Positions 1-5,853 of a stretch of 8,283 nt of DNA are shown in pieces. Below the pieces are notes generated by a model. The model searched no databases. It was not told where the DNA came from and saw only the letters and a program-made list of their open reading frames with translations. How positions within the stretch are numbered: the stretch's first letter is position 1; each line of letters starts with the position of its first letter. Location: the NCBI GenBank assembly GCA_946562005.1, contig CAMNVD010000047.1, positions 1 through 8,283 of the forward strand. Reading direction: 5' to 3'. The stretch is from an uncultured Clostridia bacterium. Its GTDB lineage: Bacteria; Bacillota; Dehalobacteriia; UBA4068; JAAVYR01. The position numbers and the translations under genes are program-made.

Positions 1-454
1 GGGGTTGCCTCTTGCCTATAACAAAGATATGCAGGAGGACAAAGAAGCTCTTTTTGACGCCATTGATAATGTGAAAAAATCCCTCTTAGTCTATATCCCT
101 ATGCTGAAGACTATGACAGTGAACAAAGAGAAGATGCATGGGAGCGCCAAGGGTGGCTTCATCAATGCCACCGACGCTGCTGATTACCTGGCGGCCCGCA
201 ATGTGCCTTTCCGGGAATCCCACGCTATTGTGGGTCATCTAGTAGCTTATTGTGAGCAAAACAGTAAAGATTTAGAAGATTTAACATTGGCAGAGTTTCA
301 ACAATTTTCTCCTGTTTTTGCAGAAGATATTTATGAGTATATCGCAGTAGACCGCTGTGTAGCGGCAAGGAAGGTGCCTGGCGGTCCTAGTGTAGAGGCT
401 ACCACTGTTGCTATTGCACAGGGGCGGGCATGGCTTAGCGCTCAAGAACGGTAA
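1..454 (+). CDS. argH: Argininosuccinate lyase, C-terminal fragment (5' end outside window)
   Basis: ArgH cleaves argininosuccinate into arginine and fumarate, the last step of arginine synthesis, in the cytoplasm. Only the last 150 or so residues are present, of about 460 in the family. The first full codon is at 2-4 (Gly) and the reading enters from the left edge, so the TTG at 5 is not a real start. Recognisable family stretches are GLPLAYNKDMQEDKE at the very start, GFINATDAADYLAARNVPFR in the middle, and VAARKVPGGPS near the C-terminus, followed by TAA at 452-454. The catalytic Ser loop (GSSxMPxKxNP) would lie upstream and cannot be checked. No canonical hairpin plus T-run follows the stop, only the degenerate repeat at 481-541. 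Identification is by recalled family motifs; confidence is high. Confidence 0.95.
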   Translation, partial: GLPLAYNKDMQEDKEALFDAIDNVKKSLLVYIPMLKTMTVNKEKMHGSAKGGFINATDAADYLAARNVPFRESHAIVGHLVAYCEQNSKDLEDLTLAEFQQFSPVFAEDIYEYIAVDRCVAARKVPGGPSVEATTVAIAQGRAWLSAQER

Positions 455-480
455 AAAGATAAAACATACTTTCCCAAAGG

Positions 481-541
481 TGTCATTCTGAACGTAGTGA
501 AGAATCTGAAAAGCTTCTTCGTCGTTATATTTCTCTGAATG
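481..541. repeat. Degenerate intergenic inverted-repeat element with TCATTCTGA...GAAGAATCT motif
   Basis: The spacer between argH and the CoA ligase holds TGTCATTCTGAACGTAGTGA running into AGAATCT, a variant of a motif (TGTCATTCTGAGCGaAGCGAAGAATCT) that recurs in intergenic DNA of many unrelated bacteria. The element folds on itself: CATTC (484-488) faces GAATG (537-541), and GAAGAA (499-504) faces TTCTTC (515-520) around a 10-base loop. The arms between are imperfect. A second, inverted relative lies at 4761-4788. It could act as a weak transcription or processing signal after argH, but there is no clean T tract. The rest of 455-633 is A+T-rich; I see no confident promoter for the following gene. 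Confidence 0.5.
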
Positions 542-633
542 GTAGAAAATTTTGAAAGATAAGAAGATAAAATGGGATTTTGTAGATACGGTAGTATAAG
601 GAATCGTAGGAAAGGGTATGAGGTGTGTAGGAT

Positions 634-1944
634 ATGGTAGTGATGTGGGACAAGGCGCAGGAAACAATGACCAGAAGTCAGATAGAATTTTTGCAGCTGG
701 AGCGGTTAAAAACGCAGGTGGTAAGGGTTTATGATAACGTGCCTGCCTATCGGGCAAAAATGGACGCAGCAGGGGTAAAGCCCAAACATATCCAGACGCT
801 GAAGGATCTGGCGCTGTTACCCTTTACGGTGAAGGACGATTTGCGGACAAACTACCCCTTCGGTCTTTTCGCCGAACCTCAGGAAAATATTGTCCGTCTC
901 CATGCCTCCTCTGGTACCACAGGCAAGCCTATCGTAGTGGGCTACACCAAGCAGGACTTGGACACCTGGTCCGATTTATTGGCGCGGGTCATTACCATGG
1001 CAGGAGTTACCCGTCATGATACGGCGCAAGTCTCTTTTAGCTATGGGCTTTTCACTGGTGGCTTTGGTCTTCACTATGGCTTAGAGCGGGTAGGGGCGAC
1101 GGTTGTTCCTATCTCCGGCGGTAACACAGAAAAACAGCTCATGCTTATGCAGGACTTTGGCTCCACTGTCCTCATTGCTACGCCTAGCTATGCTCTCTAC
1201 CTGGGAGAAAAGGCGGAGCAAATGGGCATTGATACAGCGAAACTAAAATTACGCATTGGGCTTTTCGGCAGCGAGCCTTGGACCAACGAGCTCAGAAATC
1301 AGATAGAGAGTAAGCTTCACATTTTAGCTACGGACAACTATGGCCTAAGCGAAGTGATGGGTCCCGGCGTGGCAGGTGAGTGTCCCTGGGCCCAGGGGCT
1401 CCACATCAACGAGGACCACTTCATCGTGGAGACAATCGACTCGGAAACGGGAGAAGTGTTACCGCCGGGCAGCAAAGGTGAGCTGGTCTTTACCAGTCTC
1501 ACCAAAGAAGCCTTTCCGGTCATCCGCTACCGTACCAAGGATATTTCTCGCATTAACCAAGAGCGGTGCGTGTGCGGCAGAACCTTTGCTCGCATGGAAA
1601 AGGTAACGGGCAGAGCCGACGATATGATGATTATCCGCGGCGTCAATGTGTTCCCCTCTCAAATCGAAAGCGTCTTAATGAAAATCCCTGGTATTGGTAC
1701 CAGCTATCAGATTAACGTCTATAAAAAAGGTTCCTTGGACGACCTGGAAGTCCTGGTTGAGCTGGGAGATAACCGTCTCCTGGATAGATATGGCGAGCTG
1801 GAGGAGTTACGGCGCAACATCGAAGGGCAGCTCTTTAATGTGTTGTCTATCCACGCCAGAGTGAAACTGGTAGAAAGCCAGTCTTTAGAACGAACCCCCG
1901 GCAAAGCCAAACGGGTCTTTGATTATCGGAAAGGGACGAAATAG
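634..1944 (+). CDS. paaK: Phenylacetate-CoA ligase family protein (aryl-acetate CoA ligase)
   Basis: This is an AMP-forming acyl-CoA synthetase of the PaaK type, 436 residues, the normal length for the family. It interconverts aryl-acetate, ATP and CoA with aryl-acetyl-CoA, AMP and pyrophosphate. Visible motifs are the phosphate loop ASSGTTGKP (91-99), the adenine-site motif DNYGLSE (234-240), RYRTKD (298-303), the hinge region MIIRGVNVFPSQIE (about 332-345), and a C-terminal RTPGKAKRV in which Lys424 matches the expected catalytic lysine. Cys312 and Cys314 sit in a CxCGR segment common in the family. The ATG at 634 has GAGGTG at 620-625 with good spacing. A second ATG at 643 (MWDKAQETM) resembles the usual family N-terminus and is an alternative start. 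The gene precedes iorA by 32 bases and is probably cotranscribed with it. That suggests an indoleacetate or phenylacetate substrate, possibly run in the ATP-forming direction; specificity is inferred from context. Confidence 0.9.
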   Translation: MVVMWDKAQETMTRSQIEFLQLERLKTQVVRVYDNVPAYRAKMDAAGVKPKHIQTLKDLALLPFTVKDDLRTNYPFGLFAEPQENIVRLHASSGTTGKPIVVGYTKQDLDTWSDLLARVITMAGVTRHDTAQVSFSYGLFTGGFGLHYGLERVGATVVPISGGNTEKQLMLMQDFGSTVLIATPSYALYLGEKAEQMGIDTAKLKLRIGLFGSEPWTNELRNQIESKLHILATDNYGLSEVMGPGVAGECPWAQGLHINEDHFIVETIDSETGEVLPPGSKGELVFTSLTKEAFPVIRYRTKDISRINQERCVCGRTFARMEKVTGRADDMMIIRGVNVFPSQIESVLMKIPGIGTSYQINVYKKGSLDDLEVLVELGDNRLLDRYGELEELRRNIEGQLFNVLSIHARVKLVESQSLERTPGKAKRVFDYRKGTK

Positions 1945-1962
1945 CAACAGTAAATTAGCAGC

Positions 1963-1968
1963 AAGGAG
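1963..1968 (+). promoter_or_regulatory. Strong Shine-Dalgarno (AAGGAG) that fixes a TTG start for iorA
   Basis: AAGGAG lies 8 bases before TTG at 1977. A GTG in the same frame at 1968 overlaps the last base of this site, so it cannot be the start served by it. No ATG is available nearby in frame, and the protein read from the TTG (MEKKLLTGNAAVARG) begins as IorA proteins usually do. Confidence 0.8.
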
Positions 1969-1976
1969 TGTTTCCA

Positions 1977-3725
1977 TTGGAGAAAAAATTATTAACAGGC
2001 AACGCCGCCGTAGCACGGGGCGCATGGGAGGCAGGGGTGAGGGTAGTCTCCGCCTATCCCGGTACACCCAGCACGGAGATAACGGAATATGCCGCAACAT
2101 ATGATGAAATTTATGCCGAGTGGGCGCCTAACGAAAAGGTGGCGGTAGAGTCTGCTATTGGCGCATCTATTGGTGGGGCAAGGGCGCTGGCTGCCATGAA
2201 ACACGTGGGCTTAAATGTAGCGGCAGACCCTCTCTTTACCGTAGGATATACGGGGGTAAATGGGGGCTTGGTCATCGTCACGGCAGACGACCCCGGTATG
2301 CACAGCTCCCAAAACGAGCAGGACAATCGCCTTTATGGCAGGGCGGCGAAAGTTCCCGTTTTAGAACCTTCCGATAGCCAAGAGGCCAAGGACTTTACCA
2401 AACTTGCCTTTGCTATCAGCGAACAGTTTGACACGCCGGTATTATTGCGGCTGACTACCCGCATTTCGCACTCTCAATCCCTGGTAGAGTTGGGGGAACG
2501 GCAGGAAAAGGAACTTGCGCCTTATGTGAAAAATGCGGCCAAATATGTGGCAATGCCTGCTAACGCTCGGAAGCTCCATGTAACGGTAGAGGAGCGGTTA
2601 AAAAACTTAGCCGCTTACAGCGAAACCACAGAGCTAAACCGTGTGGAATGGGGTAAAGACCGCAAGTTGGGTATTATTGCCAGCGGCGCAGTCTATCAGT
2701 ATGTGAAGGAGGCATTGCCTGACGTCTCTGTTTTGAAAATCGGCATGGCGTTTCCACTGCCCAAACAGCTGATAACAGATTTTGCCGCAGGGGTGGAAAA
2801 AGTCATCGTCATCGAAGAGCTAGAAGCCTTCATTGAGGATACCATTAAGAGCTGGGGCATTGCCGTCACTGGGAAAGCGCTATTCTCTCCCATTGGTGAA
2901 ATCTTCACGGAAACCATCAAAGAAAAAATTCTGGGAGAAGAGACGACGATGCTCTCAGGTGGGGAAAATCTGCCCAATCGTCCCCCTGTTCTTTGTCCCG
3001 GGTGTCCCCACAGAGGGATTTTCTATGTCTTACATAAATTGAAGTTGAATGTGTCGGGGGATATTGGTTGCTATACCCTAGCGGCGGTACCGCCCTTAAA
3101 CGCCATGGATACCACCATTTGCATGGGGGCAAGCATCGGCGTAGCCCATGGCATGGAAAAAGCCCGTGGCAAGGACTTCAGCCGTAAGACCGTTGCCGTG
3201 TTGGGGGATTCTACCTTTCTCCACTCGGGGATTACAGGCTTAATCAACACGGTGTATAACGGCTCGACGGTGACCACCATCATCCTGGATAACAGCATTA
3301 CTGCTATGACGGGACACCAACAAAACCCTGCTACCGGGAAAACGGCTAAAGGCGAATCTGCTCCTAGTGTGGATTTAGAGGCGATGGTGCGTGCTTGCGG
3401 TGTGAAACGGGTGCGTGTGGTCGACCCCTTTGATCTTGCCGCAACGGAACAAGCGGTGCGGGAAGAGGTAGCAGCGACAGAACCTTCTGTCATCATCACC
3501 AAACGTCCTTGTATCTTAATCAACCGTGCCGCCATGAAAAAGCCTCTTGTGGTGGAGAAAGAAAAATGTATCAACTGCGGCATTTGCCTGGGGGTAGGCT
3601 GCCCTGCCATTGCCAGGAAAGACGGCAAGGCGAAAATCGACGTGGCACAATGTGTAGGTTGCGGCGTGTGCGCCTCTGTCTGTCCCAAAGACGCCATTGT
3701 AAGCCGAGAAAAGGACGGTGAGTAA
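1977..3725 (+). CDS. iorA: Indolepyruvate:ferredoxin oxidoreductase, alpha subunit
   Basis: IorA is the large, thiamine-diphosphate-containing subunit of the enzyme that decarboxylates aryl-pyruvates to aryl-acetyl-CoA while reducing ferredoxin, in the cytoplasm of anaerobes. From the TTG at 1977 it has 582 residues, usual for the family. In order: an N-terminal pyrimidine-binding domain with AYPGTPSTE (26-34); a middle region including LLRLTTRISHSQS; CPGCPHRG (340-347), which opens the TPP domain; the TPP/Mg motif GDS (410-412) with Asn439 in DNSITAMTGHQ about 28 residues later; and two C-terminal four-cysteine clusters, Cys531, 534, 537, 542 and Cys559, 562, 565, 569, each followed by Pro, as in 2[4Fe-4S] ferredoxin domains. 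All expected cofactor residues are present. It follows the CoA ligase by 32 bases and is one base from iorB, so the three form one operon. Its preference among indolepyruvate, phenylpyruvate and hydroxyphenylpyruvate cannot be read from the sequence. Confidence 0.95.
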   Translation: MEKKLLTGNAAVARGAWEAGVRVVSAYPGTPSTEITEYAATYDEIYAEWAPNEKVAVESAIGASIGGARALAAMKHVGLNVAADPLFTVGYTGVNGGLVIVTADDPGMHSSQNEQDNRLYGRAAKVPVLEPSDSQEAKDFTKLAFAISEQFDTPVLLRLTTRISHSQSLVELGERQEKELAPYVKNAAKYVAMPANARKLHVTVEERLKNLAAYSETTELNRVEWGKDRKLGIIASGAVYQYVKEALPDVSVLKIGMAFPLPKQLITDFAAGVEKVIVIEELEAFIEDTIKSWGIAVTGKALFSPIGEIFTETIKEKILGEETTMLSGGENLPNRPPVLCPGCPHRGIFYVLHKLKLNVSGDIGCYTLAAVPPLNAMDTTICMGASIGVAHGMEKARGKDFSRKTVAVLGDSTFLHSGITGLINTVYNGSTVTTIILDNSITAMTGHQQNPATGKTAKGESAPSVDLEAMVRACGVKRVRVVDPFDLAATEQAVREEVAATEPSVIITKRPCILINRAAMKKPLVVEKEKCINCGICLGVGCPAIARKDGKAKIDVAQCVGCGVCASVCPKDAIVSREKDGE

Positions 3726-3726
3726 G

Positions 3727-4305
3727 ATGACGAAACAGGTAACCAACGTACTCATTGTAGGCGTGGGTGGTCAGGGGACTATCCTTGCCAGCCGCATTTT
3801 GGCGGCGGCGGCTCAGCGTATGGCGGCGGAAGTGAAGGTATCGGAGATTCACGGCATGGCCCAACGGGGCGGCAGCGTGGTAACCCAAGTCCGCTTTGGG
3901 GAGAAGGTTTATTCTCCCATTATCCAGCCGGGGGAGGCGGATGTTATCCTTGCCTTTGAAAAGCTGGAGGCGTTGCGGTGGATAGACTATCTGACCCAAG
4001 ACGGTGCAGTCATCGTCAACGACCAATCCTTAGACCCTATGCCTGTCTCGGCAGGGGCAGCGGCATATCCCGAAGGTATTATCCAAGGGTTGCAGGCAAA
4101 AGCGAAAAAGGTAGTTTCCGTAGACGCTCTATCCTTAGCCCAGGCGGCAGGGAACGCCAAAGCCGTCAACGTGGTGCTATTGGGCGTACTCTCCCAAGCG
4201 CTAGGAGGCGGGGACGACCTGTGGCAGGAGGCGTTAGCGGAGGCTGTGCCGGAGAAATTCCTTGCGGTGAATAAGAAAGCTTTTGCCTTAGGCAGAAGGC
4301 TATAA
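3727..4305 (+). CDS. iorB: Indolepyruvate:ferredoxin oxidoreductase, beta subunit
   Basis: IorB is the small (gamma-like) subunit that pairs with IorA and belongs to the pyruvate/ketoisovalerate oxidoreductase gamma domain family. From ATG 3727 it has 192 residues, the normal size. The N-terminal glycine-rich VGVGGQGTILASRIL and the following EIHGMAQRGGSVVTQVRFG are signature segments, and PGEADVILAFEKLEALR is also typical. A GTG at 3718 would overlap the end of iorA by 8 bases and add three residues; the ATG one base after the iorA stop is the likelier start, with the G-rich GGTGAG just before it. Translational coupling to iorA is expected from this spacing. The gene ends directly at a strong terminator at 4307, closing the operon. 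Confidence 0.94.
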   Translation: MTKQVTNVLIVGVGGQGTILASRILAAAAQRMAAEVKVSEIHGMAQRGGSVVTQVRFGEKVYSPIIQPGEADVILAFEKLEALRWIDYLTQDGAVIVNDQSLDPMPVSAGAAAYPEGIIQGLQAKAKKVVSVDALSLAQAAGNAKAVNVVLLGVLSQALGGGDDLWQEALAEAVPEKFLAVNKKAFALGRRL

Positions 4306-4306
4306 C

Positions 4307-4342
4307 AAAAAAAGGACTACAAGAAATTGTAGTCCTTTTTTT
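4307..4342 (+). terminator. Intrinsic terminator of the ligase-iorAB operon
   Basis: A perfect 16-bp stem (4307-4322 with 4327-4342) closes on a GAAA tetraloop. The G+C core is GGACTACAA / TTGTAGTCC, and the 3' arm ends in seven T. The A run on the 5' side makes it able to work in both directions. It starts one base after the iorB stop codon. Confidence 0.93.
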
Positions 4343-4675
4343 GCTTTAATTGTTCCGAATAATCTCAAAATTCATCGGGGACTCGCCGCCTAGACCTCCC
4401 CCTTTTTACTTATGGCTTTATATTCTACTTTTTCCAGTCAGGAAGTACTGGGTGGTGGCTATGTTAAAAGTGGCGGATTATAACCAGGCGGCAATTTTGG
4501 TTCTTTTTTGAAAAGAACGAGTGAAACAAGCCCAAGGTTATGTATGGGAAATGCCCAGCTGTTGGAGGTAGTTCGTAACGCTGATAAGAAAATATCTTCT
4601 ACTTTTTGCAGTTCTGCTGTGGAACGCAACTGCCTTGGGTATCTTTTCTTTTTCTTCTTTGTAAAGAAGCAAACA

Positions 4676-4741
4676 GGCGTCTGGTTGTCTTAACCTGGCA
4701 GCCTCGCCACTACCTATCGTTCCCCGCGACAAACAGACGCC
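4676..4741. repeat. 14-bp imperfect inverted repeat with 38-base loop
   Basis: GGCGTCTGGTTGTC at 4676-4689 is the reverse complement of GACAAACAGACGCC at 4728-4741 with one mismatch. The word CAAACAG also occurs directly just outside or inside both arms (4670-4676 and 4730-4736), giving a mixed direct and inverted arrangement. No T run follows, so a terminator is unlikely. This could be the end structure of a small non-autonomous element or a structured transcript. Confidence 0.55.
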
Positions 4742-4760
4742 CTTCCCCGCAATGGTATTG

Positions 4761-4788
4761 AAGATTTTCTTCGCTGCCGCTCAGAATC
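4761..4788 (-). repeat. Second, inverted copy of the ATTCTGAGCG...GCGAAGAA motif
   Basis: Read on the minus strand this segment gives AGATTCTGAGCGGCAGCGAA followed by GAAAATCTT. It matches the widespread intergenic motif also seen in variant form at 481-508, in opposite orientation and with small insertions. It abuts the terminator at 4791. Confidence 0.5.
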
Positions 4789-4790
4789 TA

Positions 4791-4819
4791 AAAAGGACTG
4801 CAAGAATTGCAGTCCTTTT
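4791..4819 (-). terminator. Terminator of the first XRE regulator gene, overlapping its stop codon
   Basis: AAAAGGACTGCAA (4791-4803) and TTGCAGTCCTTTT (4807-4819) form a perfect 13-bp stem with a GAA loop. On the minus strand the 3' arm ends in five T. The TAA stop of the minus-strand gene (4818-4820) overlaps the base of the stem. It is bidirectional in form and is nearly the same hairpin as the one at 4307-4342. Confidence 0.85.
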
Positions 4820-5084
4820 ATTTCTTATCTAAATCATCAGAAGTTTTTATTTCTAATAACTCGTCGGAACTAATATTGAATATTTCACAAATTCCTTTTA
4901 ACTCCATATCTGAAACATAGCGTTTATCTGTTTCTATGCGGGTAATAACATTTTTATCCAGATTGTAACCAGCTAATTGCAGTTTTGTTGCCAAATCTCT
5001 TTGGGATAAGTTGTGTGTTAGCCGCAGAGCAAGTAGTTTTTTTCCTATTAAATTTTTCTTTCCTTCAGATGTTCGGATTCTCAT
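4818..5084 (-). CDS. Small XRE/Cro-type helix-turn-helix regulator (copy 1)
   Basis: This is a DNA-binding protein of 88 residues made almost only of an HTH_3/XRE domain. The helix-turn-helix lies at about 26-52 (LSQRDLATKLQ ... NVITRIET), followed by KRYVSDMELK and a short acidic tail. The reading frame extends to a TTG at 5102, but the AAAAGGAA site before ATG 5084 falls inside that extension, so ATG 5084 is chosen. By eye about 42 of 75 aligned residues are identical to the regulator at 5488-5748, so the two are paralogs. It is divergent from the small gene at 5222 and shares its upstream region, which carries a candidate operator. The likely role is as a repressor of itself and perhaps of the neighbouring small gene. 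No toxin, integrase or phage gene is adjacent, so its target is unknown. Confidence 0.87.
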   Translation of the reverse strand: MRIRTSEGKKNLIGKKLLALRLTHNLSQRDLATKLQLAGYNLDKNVITRIETDKRYVSDMELKGICEIFNISSDELLEIKTSDDLDKK

Positions 5085-5131
5085 AGTGAATTTCCTTTTC
5101 AAAATTTGTCGAATTTTAGGGGAATTTTTGT

Positions 5132-5144
5132 CTCACTTTTGTAT
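5132..5144. promoter_or_regulatory. Candidate XRE operator (CTCACTTTTGTAT), left copy
   Basis: The 13-mer CTCACTTTTGTAT lies about 48 bases upstream of the first regulator's start and recurs exactly at 5769-5781 upstream of the second regulator. A facing half-site, AAAGTGATACA, is at 5191-5201. Location and exact repetition support a shared binding site; binding itself is inferred. Confidence 0.5.
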
Positions 5145-5153
5145 CTTTTTTTG

Positions 5154-5182
5154 TTGATTGTATGTTGGTTAACTAATATAAT
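5154..5182 (+). promoter_or_regulatory. Promoter for the small gene at 5222
   Basis: TTGATT (5154-5159) and a perfect TATAAT (5177-5182) are separated by 17 bases, a good sigma-A-type promoter. Transcription would begin near 5189, right at the half-site AAAGTGATACA (5191-5201). A protein bound there could therefore block initiation or early elongation. Confidence 0.68.
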
Positions 5183-5221
5183 CGGTTGTGAAAGTGATAC
5201 AAAAAAGAAAGGGTGATATTT

Positions 5222-5524
5222 ATGAAAAATATTGATGAACGCTTTAAGGGGACTATTTATGAATTGATGAATGGTTGCTGGGATTTATCAGAATATCCTG
5301 TGTTTGAGGGGAAATATGTGGAAAATGAATTTGCCAAGGGATTGTTTTGCGATAAAGCGTATGAACGAGTCCAACTTGCTAACTGTCGCCTATGTGAAAG
5401 ACTGGGCGTGCAGGAAGACGCTGATATTGAAATGATTATCAGCACCTTGTTGCACATTGGCAAGCATATGGCGATGAAAATGTATGATTACGGCGTATTC
5501 TTCTCCTTGCCTTCGATTAAGTAG
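5222..5524 (+). CDS. Uncharacterised 100-residue protein between two XRE regulators
   Basis: I do not recognise a defined function. The ATG at 5222 follows AAAGGGTGAT (5208-5217), an excellent ribosome binding site; the in-frame GTG at 5213 lies inside that site and is rejected. The protein has no signal peptide or membrane segment. It is mixed and mildly acidic, with cysteines at 19, 43, 55 and 58 (the last pair as NCRLC), and its second half (DADIEMIISTLLHIGKHMAMKMYDYG) looks helical. Length and the C-terminal pattern recall the small proteins of unknown function grouped near DUF6809 in Clostridia and Negativicutes, but this resemblance is weak. It has its own promoter, is divergent from one XRE gene and overlaps the 3' end of the other by 37 bp on the opposite strand. 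A role tied to those regulators, as effector or target, is inference. Confidence 0.75.
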   Translation: MKNIDERFKGTIYELMNGCWDLSEYPVFEGKYVENEFAKGLFCDKAYERVQLANCRLCERLGVQEDADIEMIISTLLHIGKHMAMKMYDYGVFFSLPSIK

Positions 5525-5748
5525 TCATAGCTAACCTGGAAAATCTTAGTTAATGCTTTTAGCTCTATATCATTCACATAGCGTTTTTGCGTTTCTATAC
5601 GAGTTACTACACTTTTCCCAACATCAATGCCGGCTCTTTGTAACGCACCTGCTAGTTCTGCTTGGGATAGATTGTGTTTTTCTCTTAGTAAACGTAATCG
5701 TTTGGCAATGATGTTTTTCTCACCTGTATCTGTGCGTGGTTTGGACAT
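5488..5748 (-). CDS. Small XRE/Cro-type helix-turn-helix regulator (copy 2)
   Basis: This is an 86-residue protein consisting of one XRE helix-turn-helix domain (about 27-53: LSQAELAGALQ ... SVVTRIET), followed by QKRYVNDIELKALTKIFQVS and a short tail. ATG 5748 is preceded on the minus strand by AAAGGAG at suitable spacing. It is paralogous to the regulator at 4818-5084: the RTxxGxKN N-terminus, HNLSQ, TRIET and KRYV are shared. Its last 12 codons and stop lie opposite the last codons of the small plus-strand gene, so the two transcripts converge and overlap. The same 13-bp motif found before copy 1 lies 20 bases upstream of its start, close to where a minus-strand promoter should be, which fits autoregulation. 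No terminator hairpin is evident after its stop, so its transcript may run antisense into the small gene. Confidence 0.87.
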   Translation of the reverse strand: MSKPRTDTGEKNIIAKRLRLLREKHNLSQAELAGALQRAGIDVGKSVVTRIETQKRYVNDIELKALTKIFQVSYDYLIEGKEKNTP

Positions 5749-5768
5749 ATTTTTTTACTCCTTTCTGC

Positions 5769-5809
5769 CTCACTTTTGTATACTGAGTTTAGGTGATAAA
5801 AGTGGTACA
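5769..5809. promoter_or_regulatory. Candidate XRE operator, right copy, with facing half-sites
   Basis: CTCACTTTTGTAT (5769-5781) repeats the motif at 5132-5144 exactly. AAAAGTG (5798-5804), continuing as GTACA, faces it with 20 bases between the CACTTTT and AAAAGTG halves. The minus-strand word TATACA within the motif could be the -10 box of the copy 2 regulator, in which case the site overlaps its promoter. No convincing -35 box is visible. Confidence 0.5.
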
Positions 5810-5853
5810 GTCGGTCGTAAAATTGATTTAAATAAAAATATTTTCCACAAAAG

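Larger units (their letters stand above)
4343..4790. other. Gene-free repeat-bearing interval between two similar terminators
   Basis: I find no credible gene in these 450 bases: the open frames are short, lack ribosome binding sites and look like no protein I know. What it holds are small inverted repeats: GTTCTTTT/AAAAGAAC around TTG (4500-4518), CTTCTTT/AAAGAAG around GT (4654-4669), a 14-bp pair at 4676-4741, and a repeat-motif copy at 4761-4788. A short minus-strand frame ending at 4348 reads KGGGLGGESPMNFEIIRNN, which could be a remnant of something larger, but it is broken by a stop immediately upstream. The interval may be a decayed mobile repeat or insertion; this is inference. Confidence 0.45.

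Noticed and set aside
281..757. Minus-strand open frame of 158 codons across the argH end and the following spacer
   Set aside because: It overlaps two real plus-strand genes, has low-complexity composition and reads the repeat motif as ILHYVQNDT, a familiar false translation of that repeat.
3071..3697. Minus-strand open frame of 208 codons inside iorA
   Set aside because: It is fully antisense to the TPP and ferredoxin domains of iorA, whose motifs are intact; it has no ribosome binding site and no family resemblance.
4459..4510. Mini-frame MLKVADYNQAAILVLF before the palindrome at 4500
   Set aside because: Sixteen codons with only a weak GGTGG before the start and no gene downstream on that strand for a leader peptide to control.
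4508..4732. Short open frames on both strands in the gene-free interval (61 and 64 codons)
   Set aside because: They have no ribosome binding sites, contain homopolymer-like stretches such as FFFFF, and overlap the inverted repeats. I treat the interval as non-coding, possibly a repeat.
4818..5748. Toxin-antitoxin system
   Set aside because: Small XRE proteins are common antitoxins, but the enclosed protein shows no toxin family motif I recognise, is not in an operon with either regulator, and has its own promoter.
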